DNA from: SHZL01 sp035292625
GTDB lineage: Bacteria > Pseudomonadota > Gammaproteobacteria > Xanthomonadales > SZUA-36
Length of the DNA stretch: 15,565 bases
Direction: 5' to 3'
Assembly: GCA_035292625.1 (NCBI GenBank)
Contig: DATDPS010000065.1
Span: 1 to 15,565, forward strand
Positions 6,921-13,621 of this stretch are shown here, piece by piece; within the stretch, counting starts at the first letter, position 1; each line of letters begins with the position of its first letter. Both the position numbers and the translations under genes were made by a program. The notes under the pieces are model-generated. The model searched no databases. It saw only the letters and a list, made by a program, of their open reading frames with translations, and was not told the DNA's origin.

Positions 6921-7589
6921 CTAAAACGAATTGGAGAGACGTAACATGGACAGCGATTTTTCATCGGCCGCTGAGTGGTTTGTAGCGGATCCGGTGTCGC
7001 CGCCACCCCTGTGCGGCCCGCGCGGCGCCTCCGGCTGAACGGAAGGATGGATCCACTCACGCAGCCGGGCATGGGCCCGCGACAAGCGGGTTTTGGAAAA
7101 ACTTTCGGTCATGCCAAAGAGGCCAGCGATTTCCTTGTGGCTGTAACCTTCGACATCGTGCAGCCAGACGATGGCACGGTCTTCGCCGTCGAGCCGGGAA
7201 AACGCGCCCTCCAGGTCCAGCGCCAATGTGATGCCGGCTGCATCGCCATCGTGGCTGGCTTGCTGGCTGGCATGGAATTCTTCGAGGTCTACCGTATCGA
7301 GGCGGGGCTGCCGCCGCAGGGCACTGATGGCATGGTTTACCACCACCCGGCGCAACCAGCCCCAGAACGGAGCATCACCGCGAAACTGCCGGATGCGGCG
7401 GAACGCGCTGATAAACGCTTCCTGGGTCACGTCCTGCGCCAATTGCGGACAACGGCAGACACGAAAAGCGATGTTATAGGCCGGCTGCTTGAACAAGCGA
7501 TACAGAGCCTCACAAGCCCTGGTGTCGCCGCGACGCGCGCGGGCCAGGGTCAATTCGTCCAGCTCGATGTCGAAAGCGGAAGAGGTCAT
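6921..7589 (-). CDS. ECF-family RNA polymerase sigma factor
   Basis: The 222-residue protein directs RNA polymerase to a stress regulon. Region 2 (about 15-92) contains the core-binding and -10 recognition segment with DVTQEAFISAFRRI and the aromatic FWGWLRRVVVNHA stretch. Region 4 (about 123-178) contains a helix-turn-helix with LHDVEGYSHKEIAGLFGMTESFSKTRLSRAHARL. The usual ECF form is GxSxGTxKSRL, so FSKTRL is a mild variant. The ATG at 7587-7589 is chosen because the open frame to 7946 runs through greB on the other strand and adds nothing sigma-like. A 45-residue polar, Gly/His/Ser-rich tail follows region 4. It is the first gene of the unit with the membrane protein and the PDZ protein. 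I found no convincing ECF-type autoregulatory promoter upstream. Confidence 0.88.
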   Translation of the reverse strand: MTSSAFDIELDELTLARARRGDTRACEALYRLFKQPAYNIAFRVCRCPQLAQDVTQEAFISAFRRIRQFRGDAPFWGWLRRVVVNHAISALRRQPRLDTVDLEEFHASQQASHDGDAAGITLALDLEGAFSRLDGEDRAIVWLHDVEGYSHKEIAGLFGMTESFSKTRLSRAHARLREWIHPSVQPEAPRGPHRGGGDTGSATNHSAADEKSLSMLRLSNSF

Positions 7590-7684
7590 TGTGTTCAGTG
7601 ACGCGTCAGGGTGTGAAATCGTCGCAGCATGAGCGATGCTCGCCGAACCGCCCGGAATTGGAATCGGGTGAAAAAGGCAAACAC

Positions 7685-7690
7685 TATAAT
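7685..7690 (+). promoter_or_regulatory. Perfect TATAAT hexamer, possible -10 of the greB promoter
   Basis: TATAAT at 7685-7690 matches the sigma70 -10 consensus and lies 84 bases before the greB ATG in an otherwise GC-rich region. The best -35 candidate, TTGGAA at 7658-7663, is 21 bases away, too far for a normal promoter, so the assignment is weak. The complementary strand at the same place reads TATAGT and could equally serve the divergent sigma gene. Confidence 0.28.
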
Positions 7691-7773
7691 GCACTGGTTG
7701 ACTGCTTACAGGTGGCAAATTTGGGCTACCATCGTTCAAGACCATTTCCCCAAATAGCGCCACGGAGAACATC

Positions 7774-8277
7774 ATGGGTCGCTGGCGACCACCGCCTGAG
7801 AGCAGCAGCCCGTACATCACCGCCGATGGTGCCATGGCGCTGAAGGCCGAACTGGCCGAGCTGTGGCGGCTGCGCCGTACCGATGTCGTGCCCGCCCTGT
7901 CGGCGGCGGCTGCGGAAGGTGACCGTTCAGAAAACGCGGAGTACATTTACCGTAAGAAACAACTGGCCGGGATTGATCGGAAGATCCATTACATCAGCAA
8001 GCGCCTGGAAGTGATCAAAATCGTCGATCGCGCCCCCGCCAGGCAGGACCGGGTTTTTTTCGGTGCATTCATCCGGGTGGAGGACGAACACGGCGGCCGG
8101 CAGCAGTACCGCATCGTGGGAGCTGACGAGACCGACGCTGCCCGGGGCTATATTTCCATCGATTCACCCCTGGCCCGGGCCCTGCTGGGGCAGGACGCGG
8201 GCGCCAGCGTTACGGTGGAGCTGCCCGCCGGCCCTGCAGTCTTCGAACTGATCGAGGTGCGTTACACCAGTCTGTAA
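7774..8277 (+). CDS. greB: Transcript cleavage factor GreB
   Basis: GreB enters the RNA polymerase secondary channel and stimulates cleavage of backtracked RNA, restarting stalled elongation. The 167 residues (E. coli 158) comprise an N-terminal antiparallel coiled coil (about 14-82) whose tip holds the conserved acidic pair in EGDRSENAEY (D50 and E53), and a C-terminal FKBP-like domain (about 85-165) with RVFFGAFIRVEDE and YRIVGADE. The RKKQLAGIDRKIHYISKRLE segment after the tip supports GreB over GreA. GGAG at 7765-7768 gives good spacing to the ATG. It is divergent from the ECF sigma gene, with 184 bp between them. I found no convincing terminator after it. Confidence 0.9.
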   Translation: MGRWRPPPESSSPYITADGAMALKAELAELWRLRRTDVVPALSAAAAEGDRSENAEYIYRKKQLAGIDRKIHYISKRLEVIKIVDRAPARQDRVFFGAFIRVEDEHGGRQQYRIVGADETDAARGYISIDSPLARALLGQDAGASVTVELPAGPAVFELIEVRYTSL

Positions 8278-8357
8278 ATCCCGCTCGAGCGTGGATTTCC
8301 GCGCGCGGCAGGATCGCGGGCCGGGTTGTTGGGGGTGGCAAATTTTTCGACCTGGGG

Positions 8358-8385
8358 CTTGAAATATCTTCACCCGTTCCCATCT
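8358..8385 (+). promoter_or_regulatory. Sigma32 (RpoH) heat-shock promoter of hsp20
   Basis: CTTGAAA at 8358-8364 is followed after 14 bases by CCCATCT at 8379-8385. This is an essentially perfect match to the enterobacterial sigma32 consensus CTTGAAA-N(11-16)-CCCATNT. Transcription should start near 8391-8393, giving a leader of about 100 nt before the Hsp20 start codon. The gene order and the small heat-shock product fit this assignment. Confidence 0.88.
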
Positions 8386-8392
8386 TAGTGGT

Positions 8393-8487
8393 GCAGTCGC
8401 CGCATGTCTACGCGGGACTGCAGGCGCTTCCGGCCGCAAGGCGGAAGTTACACATTTGAAACCGAATTGCTTCCCAGGAGGATACGG
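8393..8487 (+). promoter_or_regulatory. Structured 5' leader of hsp20 with ROSE-like RNA thermometer
   Basis: Three hairpins follow one another. Hairpin I (8393-8421) pairs GCAGTC with GACTGC, then CCGC (8400-8403) with GCGG (8412-8415) after a bulged G, closing an 8-nt loop. Hairpin II (8427-8447) pairs CTTCCG.CC with GGCGGAAG with one bulged G, capped by a GCAA tetraloop. Hairpin III (8462-8487) hides the Shine-Dalgarno AGGAGG (8476-8481): TTGCT (8467-8471) pairs with AGGAG (8476-8480) across a TCCC loop, leaving a G-G mismatch, and CCG/CGG closes the base. The UUGCU anti-Shine-Dalgarno with a G-G pair is the hallmark of ROSE thermometers, which melt at heat shock and allow translation of small heat-shock genes. 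The pairing was worked out by eye. Confidence 0.68.
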
Positions 8488-8489
8488 TA

Positions 8490-8978
8490 ATGACCACTTT
8501 CGATTTTTCACCGCTATTTCGCACATCCGTTGGCTTCGACCGCTTGGCATCCATGCTGAACGCTACCCACCGGCCGGAACAGTCCGGCGGCTATCCCCCC
8601 TACAACATCGTTTCGCGCGGCGAGAACAGCTACCAGATCACCATGGCGGTAGCCGGCTTTGCCGCCAATGAGCTCAAGCTCACCAGTGAAATGAACCAGT
8701 TGACTGTCGTCGGCGAGAAAGCCGAGGAGCAGGAAAGCGACGACAACCGCTTCCTGTACCGGGGTATTGCCACGCGCTCATTCGAGCGCCGCTTCAACCT
8801 TGCCGACCACGTTCGCGTCACCGGCGCCCGGCTGGACAACGGCCTGCTGCACATCGACCTCGAGCGCGAACTGCCCGAGGTGATGAAGCCACGGACCATC
8901 CAGATCCAGTCTGAAAACGTTCTGATCGAGGGCCAGAAAGAACCCAGGGAAAGCAAGAAACAGGACAAGGCGGCCTGA
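8490..8978 (+). CDS. ibpA: Small heat-shock protein, IbpA/Hsp20 family
   Basis: This is an ATP-independent holdase that binds unfolding proteins and hands them to the DnaK/ClpB system. The N-terminus (MTTFDFSPLFRTSVGFDRL) and GGYPPYNIV are very close to E. coli IbpA. The alpha-crystallin domain spans about residues 35-130 and includes AVAGFAANELKL, FLYRGIATRSFERRFNLADHV and NGLLHIDLERELPE. The tail to residue 162 is longer than in E. coli IbpA (137) and ends in a charged Lys/Glu-rich stretch. AGGAGG at 8476-8481 is eight bases before the ATG and appears sequestered in the leader hairpin. It has its own sigma32 promoter and terminator, so it is probably monocistronic. IbpA and IbpB-type paralogues cannot be told apart from one copy. 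Confidence 0.93.
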   Translation: MTTFDFSPLFRTSVGFDRLASMLNATHRPEQSGGYPPYNIVSRGENSYQITMAVAGFAANELKLTSEMNQLTVVGEKAEEQESDDNRFLYRGIATRSFERRFNLADHVRVTGARLDNGLLHIDLERELPEVMKPRTIQIQSENVLIEGQKEPRESKKQDKAA

Positions 8979-9008
8979 GACGGCCTGGCTGAAATCTATT
9001 GCAGATGA

Positions 9009-9039
9009 GAGGGGCGCTTTGATGCGCCCCTCATTTTTT
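9009..9039 (+). terminator. Rho-independent terminator of hsp20
   Basis: A perfect 9-bp stem, GAGGGGCGC (9009-9017) with GCGCCCCTC (9024-9032), has a six-base loop and is followed by T6 (9034-9039) after one A. It lies 31 bases after the Hsp20 stop. It is the only strong intrinsic terminator I found in the window. Confidence 0.92.
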
Positions 9040-9142
9040 GCGCATCCCGTATGCGCCGCTGGATGAACCCAGATTGCCGCATCGTTGCAGATCGGCCGGG
9101 CTAACGTTACGCTCCTGCAATGGATTCGTGTTGCGAGCGCAG

Positions 9143-9883
9143 ATGAGAAAAACCCTGTTCTACCTGTATCAGCTGTACCTGTGGCTGGTCCTGGTACCGC
9201 TGGTTTTGCTGCTGACTTTCCTTTCCGGGCTGGCAACAGCACTTTCCGCCACCTGGGTGAATCCGCGGTTTGCCAACCGGCATTTCGCCCGCAACTGGGC
9301 GCGGCTGTTGGCCTGGCTCACGCCCATGCGAGTCAGCGTGCACGGTGCTGAACATGCCCAGACCGATCGAAGTTACGTGGTGGTGTGCAACCATCAGAGC
9401 CAGTACGACATCCTGCTGGTCTACGGCTTTTTGGATCTCGATTTCAAGTGGGTGATCAAACAGGAGTTGCGCAAAATCCCCGGCCTCGGCATCGGCTGTG
9501 AAAAAGCCGGGCACATCTTCATCGATCGCAGCAATCCGCGCAGCGCACGCGCCGCCGTAGCTGCAGCGCTGCAGCGGCTGGGGGATGGCGTGGGGATACT
9601 GTTTTTCCCCGAAGGCACGCGCAGTCTGGACGGAAGGCTGCTGCCATTCAAAAGAGGCGCATTCCGGTTGGCCATAGAGCAACAGTTGCCGGTGCTGCCG
9701 GTGACCCTGGTTGGCACCCGGGACATCATGCCAGCCAAGACGCTGCGCGTATTTCCTGGCCGCGCCAGACTGATCATCCATCCAGCGATCGAAACCCGCG
9801 GCATGGTCAGCGGGCAGGTGGATGAACTGCTGAACCGGGCGCAAAAAACCATAGCCTCCGCCTTGCCGCCCAGCCTGCGATAA
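9143..9883 (+). CDS. plsC: 1-acyl-sn-glycerol-3-phosphate acyltransferase (PlsC)
   Basis: PlsC acylates lysophosphatidic acid at the sn-2 position to give phosphatidic acid at the inner membrane. With the ATG at 9143 the protein has 246 residues, close to the family's usual 240-250; the open frame from 9038 adds 35 residues that overlap the preceding terminator. It has an N-terminal membrane helix (about 5-36), the catalytic NHQSQYD motif (H84, D89 as HxxxxD), the FIDRSNPRSA block (about 126-135), FFPEGTRS (about 154-161) and LPVLPVTLVGTRD. The Shine-Dalgarno is weak (GCGAGC). It is followed after 17 bp by the rhomboid gene on the same strand. Confidence 0.9.
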   Translation: MRKTLFYLYQLYLWLVLVPLVLLLTFLSGLATALSATWVNPRFANRHFARNWARLLAWLTPMRVSVHGAEHAQTDRSYVVVCNHQSQYDILLVYGFLDLDFKWVIKQELRKIPGLGIGCEKAGHIFIDRSNPRSARAAVAAALQRLGDGVGILFFPEGTRSLDGRLLPFKRGAFRLAIEQQLPVLPVTLVGTRDIMPAKTLRVFPGRARLIIHPAIETRGMVSGQVDELLNRAQKTIASALPPSLR

Positions 9884-9900
9884 CCCGCATATTTCTGACC

Positions 9901-10653
9901 ATGTCGCTGCACCAACCCGACCCAGAATTTGTCCGCTCCCGACGGGCCCAGTCCAACTTCCGCCTGGCGCTGCACATTGCCCTGGTCCTGGTGGCCCTAC
10001 TCTGGGGCATCCTGTTGGTGGACACACTGTTCCACCTGCACCTGAACCGCTACGGTCTGCGGCCGGGCACCCTGAGCGGTTTGCTCGGCGTAGTGACTGC
10101 GCCCCTGCTGCATGGCGGGGCAGGGCATTTGTTCAACAACAGCATTCCGCTGCTGGTGGCACTCACCGCAAGCCTGTATCTCTACCCGAACGCCGCCCTG
10201 CGGGTGGTGCCCTTGATCTGGCTGGGATCGGGCCTGCTGGGTTGGCTAATCGGCCGTCACAGCCTGCATATCGGCGCCAGCGGCCTGCTTTACGGCTTGC
10301 TGGCTTTTGTGTTTGTCAGCGGTGTGTTGCGCCGGGACATGCGTTCAGTGGCGGTTTCGCTGCTGGTCTGGTTTCTCTACGGCACGATGATCTGGGGTAT
10401 TTTGCCCATCCGGCCGAACATGTCCTGGGAATTGCACTTGTCGGGAGGCGCCATCGGCATCCTGTTGGCCTGGTTGTACCGCAAGTGGGATCGTGTGCCG
10501 CTCAGGAGCTATGCCTGGGAACACGATGACAGCGTGCCGGAATGGTATCCTGAGGATCAAGGCGACCCATTCGAACTGCCCCCCGGCGGAGACGGCGAAC
10601 CCTCCGCAACCGGTGCCCCGGCGGGCAAGGCGCTTGAGAAGAAACATGATTAA
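9901..10653 (+). CDS. Rhomboid-family intramembrane serine protease
   Basis: This 250-residue protein should cleave transmembrane substrates within the bilayer. It has about six hydrophobic helices. The catalytic serine lies in GASG (S127, HIGASGLLYG), the catalytic histidine in WELHLSGGAIG (H179), and HGGAGHLFNN (71-80) gives the conserved H and N residues of the oxyanion region. Charged cytosolic-looking tails occur at both ends, the C-terminal one (about 195-250) rich in Asp, Glu, Pro and Gly. Both catalytic residues are present, so it is not an inactive pseudo-rhomboid. It starts 17 bp after plsC and overlaps the next gene by 8 bp. Its substrate is unknown. Confidence 0.88.
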   Translation: MSLHQPDPEFVRSRRAQSNFRLALHIALVLVALLWGILLVDTLFHLHLNRYGLRPGTLSGLLGVVTAPLLHGGAGHLFNNSIPLLVALTASLYLYPNAALRVVPLIWLGSGLLGWLIGRHSLHIGASGLLYGLLAFVFVSGVLRRDMRSVAVSLLVWFLYGTMIWGILPIRPNMSWELHLSGGAIGILLAWLYRKWDRVPLRSYAWEHDDSVPEWYPEDQGDPFELPPGGDGEPSATGAPAGKALEKKHD

Positions 10654-11674
10654 GAAAATATTCTATTTCATTGTTATTACGTTAATTATATTCATTACTG
10701 TTGGCTTTTTTTTGCCCCGGAACGTGCACGTGGAACGCAGCATCCAGATCATCCGGCCAGCCTCCACCGTATTCACCCTGGTCAATGGTTACAGCACGTT
10801 CAACAACTGGTCACCGTGGGCGGCCCGCGATCCATCCGCCGTTTTAGACATCTCCGGGCCGCCGAGCGGGGTAGGTGCACACATGGACTGGAATGGTGAT
10901 CCGCGCCTGACGGGCAAGGGATCGCAAGAGATCATCGAGAGCAAGCCCTGGTCGCTGGTTCGAACCCGACTGAAATTCGATCAGCAGGGTGAGGCGATAA
11001 GCTATTTTGCACTGGCGGAAGACGTCGCAGGCACAAAGATCACTTGGGGCTTCGATACCGACGTGACGGCAGGCCAAAACCTGGCAGCCGGCCTGATGGC
11101 ACGCTATTTCGGCTTGTTGTTCGACCGCTGGATAGGGGGGGATTACGAAGTGGGCCTGACCAAGCTGAAAACTCTGGCTGAATCCCTGCCCGATGTCGAT
11201 TTCTCCGACCTCGAGGCGGAGGTGCTGGACGTAAAACCCGTGGACATCCTGTTCATTCAAAGCGACAGCAGCCAGGCTCCTGGGAACATTGCCGAGGCGA
11301 TGGCGGAGTCCTACAGGGAAATCACGGCTTTCATGACCGCCAGTGGCATCGCCTTGGCCGCCCAGCCGATGACCATTACCCGCGCCTGGGACGAAAGCGG
11401 CTATGCCTTTGATGCGGCCATTCCGGTGATACCGCAGGATGTGGAATTGACGGGCAAGGTGCAGGCCGGGGTTTCGCCTTCCGGTCGCGCCGTGCGCGTG
11501 ATCCATCGCGGACCCTATGAGCAGATGATGCCCACCTATGACAAACTGGCGGCCTACATGGGCGCGCACGGTTTGCGCGAAGGCCCGGTGTCGTGGGAAC
11601 AGTACATTTCCGACCCGGGGGAGACGCCCAGCCAGGACCTGGTCACCCACATCTACTTCCTCATCGAGCCCTGA
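10646..11674 (+). CDS. Membrane-anchored SRPBCC and GyrI-like (effector-binding) domain protein
   Basis: The 342-residue protein begins with a hydrophobic anchor (about 3-24, IFYFIVITLIIFITVGFF). An SRPBCC/START-like ligand-binding fold follows (about 28-170, starting HVERSIQIIRPASTVFTLV and including FNNWSPWAARDP), then a GyrI-like or bacterial-transcription-activator effector-binding domain (about 195-342, with VRVIHRGPYEQMMPTYDKL and a C-terminal VTHIYFLIEP strand). There is no DNA-binding domain. The two domains suggest binding of a hydrophobic small molecule at the membrane face, but no ligand can be named. The ATG overlaps the rhomboid stop by 8 bp and is preceded by GAGAAG, so translation is probably coupled. 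The first 60 bases are extremely AT-rich (13 of 60 are G or C). Confidence 0.82.
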   Translation: MIKKIFYFIVITLIIFITVGFFLPRNVHVERSIQIIRPASTVFTLVNGYSTFNNWSPWAARDPSAVLDISGPPSGVGAHMDWNGDPRLTGKGSQEIIESKPWSLVRTRLKFDQQGEAISYFALAEDVAGTKITWGFDTDVTAGQNLAAGLMARYFGLLFDRWIGGDYEVGLTKLKTLAESLPDVDFSDLEAEVLDVKPVDILFIQSDSSQAPGNIAEAMAESYREITAFMTASGIALAAQPMTITRAWDESGYAFDAAIPVIPQDVELTGKVQAGVSPSGRAVRVIHRGPYEQMMPTYDKLAAYMGAHGLREGPVSWEQYISDPGETPSQDLVTHIYFLIEP

Positions 11675-11701
11675 GGCCAGCCGGAAATCCCCACCCATCG
11701 A

Positions 11702-11752
11702 GGCTACGGCCCGGTCCACGCTGGCAGGCTCGCCCGGTAGCCGGTATTTTTT
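11702..11752 (+). terminator. Weak candidate terminator between converging genes
   Basis: GGCTAC (11702-11707) pairs with GTAGCC (11737-11742) around a 29-base loop, followed four bases later by T6 (11747-11752). The long loop, short stem and overlap of the T-tract with the aat stop codon make it weak, but it is the only terminator-like structure between the convergent SRPBCC and aat genes. Confidence 0.27.
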
Positions 11753-12473
11753 ACCAGCGGCTGCTGACTTCGAAGTGATCGCTCCAGGAGCCGGGATTGA
11801 ACGGCAGTTGCACCAGCTGTTGAACCGTTTGCTCAAAAAACTGCCGGGGCAAGGTCATCGCACCCAGTGACGCCAGGTGGGGGTTGGGCACCTGACAGTC
11901 GAGCAGGCCGAAATCCCAGCGCTGCAATTGCTTGCACAATGCCACCAGCGCGATCTTGCTGGCGTCGGTTTCGCGGCTGAACATGGATTCACCGAAGAAC
12001 ATGCGCCCCAGCGCCAGGCCGTAAATCCCCCCCGCCAGGTGGTTGTCGCGCCAGACTTCCACCGAGTGGGCATGCCCTGCCTGGTGGAGGAGGCTGTAAG
12101 CCCGTTGCATTTCCGTGCTAATCCAGGTGCCGTGTTGGCCGTGACGCGGCTCCGCGCAGGCCCCGATGACCTGCTCAAACGCGAGGTCCGCGGTAACGTG
12201 GTAAAGCGCCGTGTTATAACGCCGGCGGGTGCGCCGCGACAGGTGCACATTGCCGGGAACGATGACACAGCGTGGCGCGGGGCTCCACCACAAGATTGGC
12301 TCACCCTCCGAGTACCAGGGGAAGATTCCCAGCCGGTAAGCCGCCAGCAAGCGTTGCGGCGCCAGGTCGCCACCCCAGGCCAGCAGGCCATTGGGCCGCC
12401 GCAGGGCATGTCGGGTCGGGGGAAAAGCCGAAGCCGGGTCCGCACCCAGCCTGGGCAGATGCGGGGAGCTCAA
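11751..12473 (-). CDS. aat: Leucyl/phenylalanyl-tRNA-protein transferase (L/F-transferase)
   Basis: Aat transfers Leu or Phe from aminoacyl-tRNA to proteins with N-terminal Arg or Lys, marking them for ClpAP by the N-end rule. The 240 residues match the family (E. coli 234). Hallmarks are YRLGIFPWYSEGEPILWWSP (about 46-65), TWIS (about 115-118), GGIYGLALGRMFFGESMFS and LLDCQVPNPHLASLGA. The start is TTG at 12471-12473, two bases after the TAA of the upstream gene. The Shine-Dalgarno GGGAGGAGGAG overlaps that gene's last Glu codons, so coupling is likely. The gene is the last of trxB-FemAB-like-aat. Confidence 0.94.
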   Translation of the reverse strand: MSSPHLPRLGADPASAFPPTRHALRRPNGLLAWGGDLAPQRLLAAYRLGIFPWYSEGEPILWWSPAPRCVIVPGNVHLSRRTRRRYNTALYHVTADLAFEQVIGACAEPRHGQHGTWISTEMQRAYSLLHQAGHAHSVEVWRDNHLAGGIYGLALGRMFFGESMFSRETDASKIALVALCKQLQRWDFGLLDCQVPNPHLASLGAMTLPRQFFEQTVQQLVQLPFNPGSWSDHFEVSSRW

Positions 12474-12475
12474 GC

Positions 12476-13621
12476 TTACTCCTCCTCCCGGTAGGGGGGG
12501 TGTGCCGCCAGTAGTTCACTGTACTGGTCCAGCCAGACGTGTTCCCGTTGCAGGAAATTGCCGATGGCCGTGCGAAAGTCGAGGTCCCGCACATGGTGAA
12601 ATGAATGGGTAGGTACGGGCACGAAACCGCGGCTGAGCTTGTGCTCACCCTGGGCACCCGGCTCGAACACGTCCAGGCCATTGGCGATGCAGTATTCGAT
12701 GCCCTGGTGGTAAGCGGCCTCGAAATGCAGACCGGGAATGTGTTCCATGCAACCCCAGTAGCGCCCATACAGGCGGCCGCCGCCCAGCAGGAACAGGCTC
12801 ATGGCGATGTTGCGTCCGTCGCGCCGGGCCAGAACAGCCAGCACTGACTGCGGCAGCTCGGCCAGCAGGTGCACAAAAAACGCGCGGTTCAGAGCCGGGT
12901 GGTTGCCGTGCTCGAGAAAGGTTTGCTGGTAGCAGGCAAAGATGAAATCCAGGTCGGAGGCATCCAGTTCCGCACCGCCTTTGTGCACAAAGCGGATTCC
13001 CGCTTGCTCCACCAGCCTGCGGTCGCGCAGCATGTTTTTGCGCTTCTTCGCGCGCAGTTGCGCGAGGAATTCATGAAAAGAGCGGTAGCCGCGGTTGAAC
13101 CAATGGAATTGCCAGTCGCCACGCGCCAGCAAGTCCGCCTGCTGCAGGGCCGCCAGGTCGCTGGCGGCGACGAAGTTGCAGTGCCAGGACGACAGATCGA
13201 GTTGCTCGCACTGCGCCAGGGCCAGCTTGATCAGTGCTCTGCGCAGCGTCGCTGTTTCGGGGTGATCGCGCTGCACCAGCAGGCGCGGCCCCGGCACGGG
13301 TGAGTAGGGTACCGCCGTCAGCAGCTTGGGGTAGTAGTTGCGGCCGTGCCGCTGATAGGCATCGGCCCAGGCCCAGTCGAACACGAATTCCCCATGGGAG
13401 TGGGTTTTGAGATAGCTGGGCGCCACCGCCACCAGGCGTGCGCCCTCATACAGGCACAGGTGGTGCGGCTGCCAGCCGGTTTCTGCCGTGACCGAACCGG
13501 AAGCTTCGAGCGCATGCAGGAAGCCGCGCGCGAGAAACGGGTTGTCGCCATGATCCAGCGCATCCCAGTCCTGCTGTGAGATCGTGGACAGGTCCGTGAC
13601 GATGCGGGGGTCACGCTTCAC
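12476..13621 (-). CDS. FemAB-like GNAT-fold protein (DUF482 / PF04339 family)
   Basis: The 381-residue protein fits the conserved proteobacterial DUF482 family, a double GNAT fold related to FemABX aminoacyltransferases and often annotated as peptidoglycan biosynthesis protein or N-acyltransferase. Recognisable blocks are NPFLARGFLHALE (about 27-39), VAVAPSYLKTHSHGEFVFDWAWADAY, YYPKLLTAVPYSPVPGPRLL, SFHEFLAQLRAKKRKNMLRDRR, and the C-terminal LYGRYWGCMEHIPGLHFEAAYHQGIEYCI with PGAQGEHKLSRGF. The biochemical activity of the family is not established to my knowledge. It starts with GTG at 13619-13621, overlapping the trxB stop as GTGA, and ends with three Glu codons that double as the aat ribosome-binding site. 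Confidence 0.87.
   Translation of the reverse strand: MKRDPRIVTDLSTISQQDWDALDHGDNPFLARGFLHALEASGSVTAETGWQPHHLCLYEGARLVAVAPSYLKTHSHGEFVFDWAWADAYQRHGRNYYPKLLTAVPYSPVPGPRLLVQRDHPETATLRRALIKLALAQCEQLDLSSWHCNFVAASDLAALQQADLLARGDWQFHWFNRGYRSFHEFLAQLRAKKRKNMLRDRRLVEQAGIRFVHKGGAELDASDLDFIFACYQQTFLEHGNHPALNRAFFVHLLAELPQSVLAVLARRDGRNIAMSLFLLGGGRLYGRYWGCMEHIPGLHFEAAYHQGIEYCIANGLDVFEPGAQGEHKLSRGFVPVPTHSFHHVRDLDFRTAIGNFLQREHVWLDQYSELLAAHPPYREEE

Noticed and set aside
8300..8325. GC-rich hairpin after greB as its terminator
   Set aside because: The short stem is followed by a G-rich stretch rather than a T-tract.
9107..10027. 306-codon minus-strand open frame opposite plsC
   Set aside because: Composition is Gln/Gly/His/Pro-rich without any motif, and the plus strand carries complete PlsC motifs.
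10844..11836. 330-codon minus-strand open frame opposite the SRPBCC gene
   Set aside because: No recognisable domain, and it runs across two convergent real genes.
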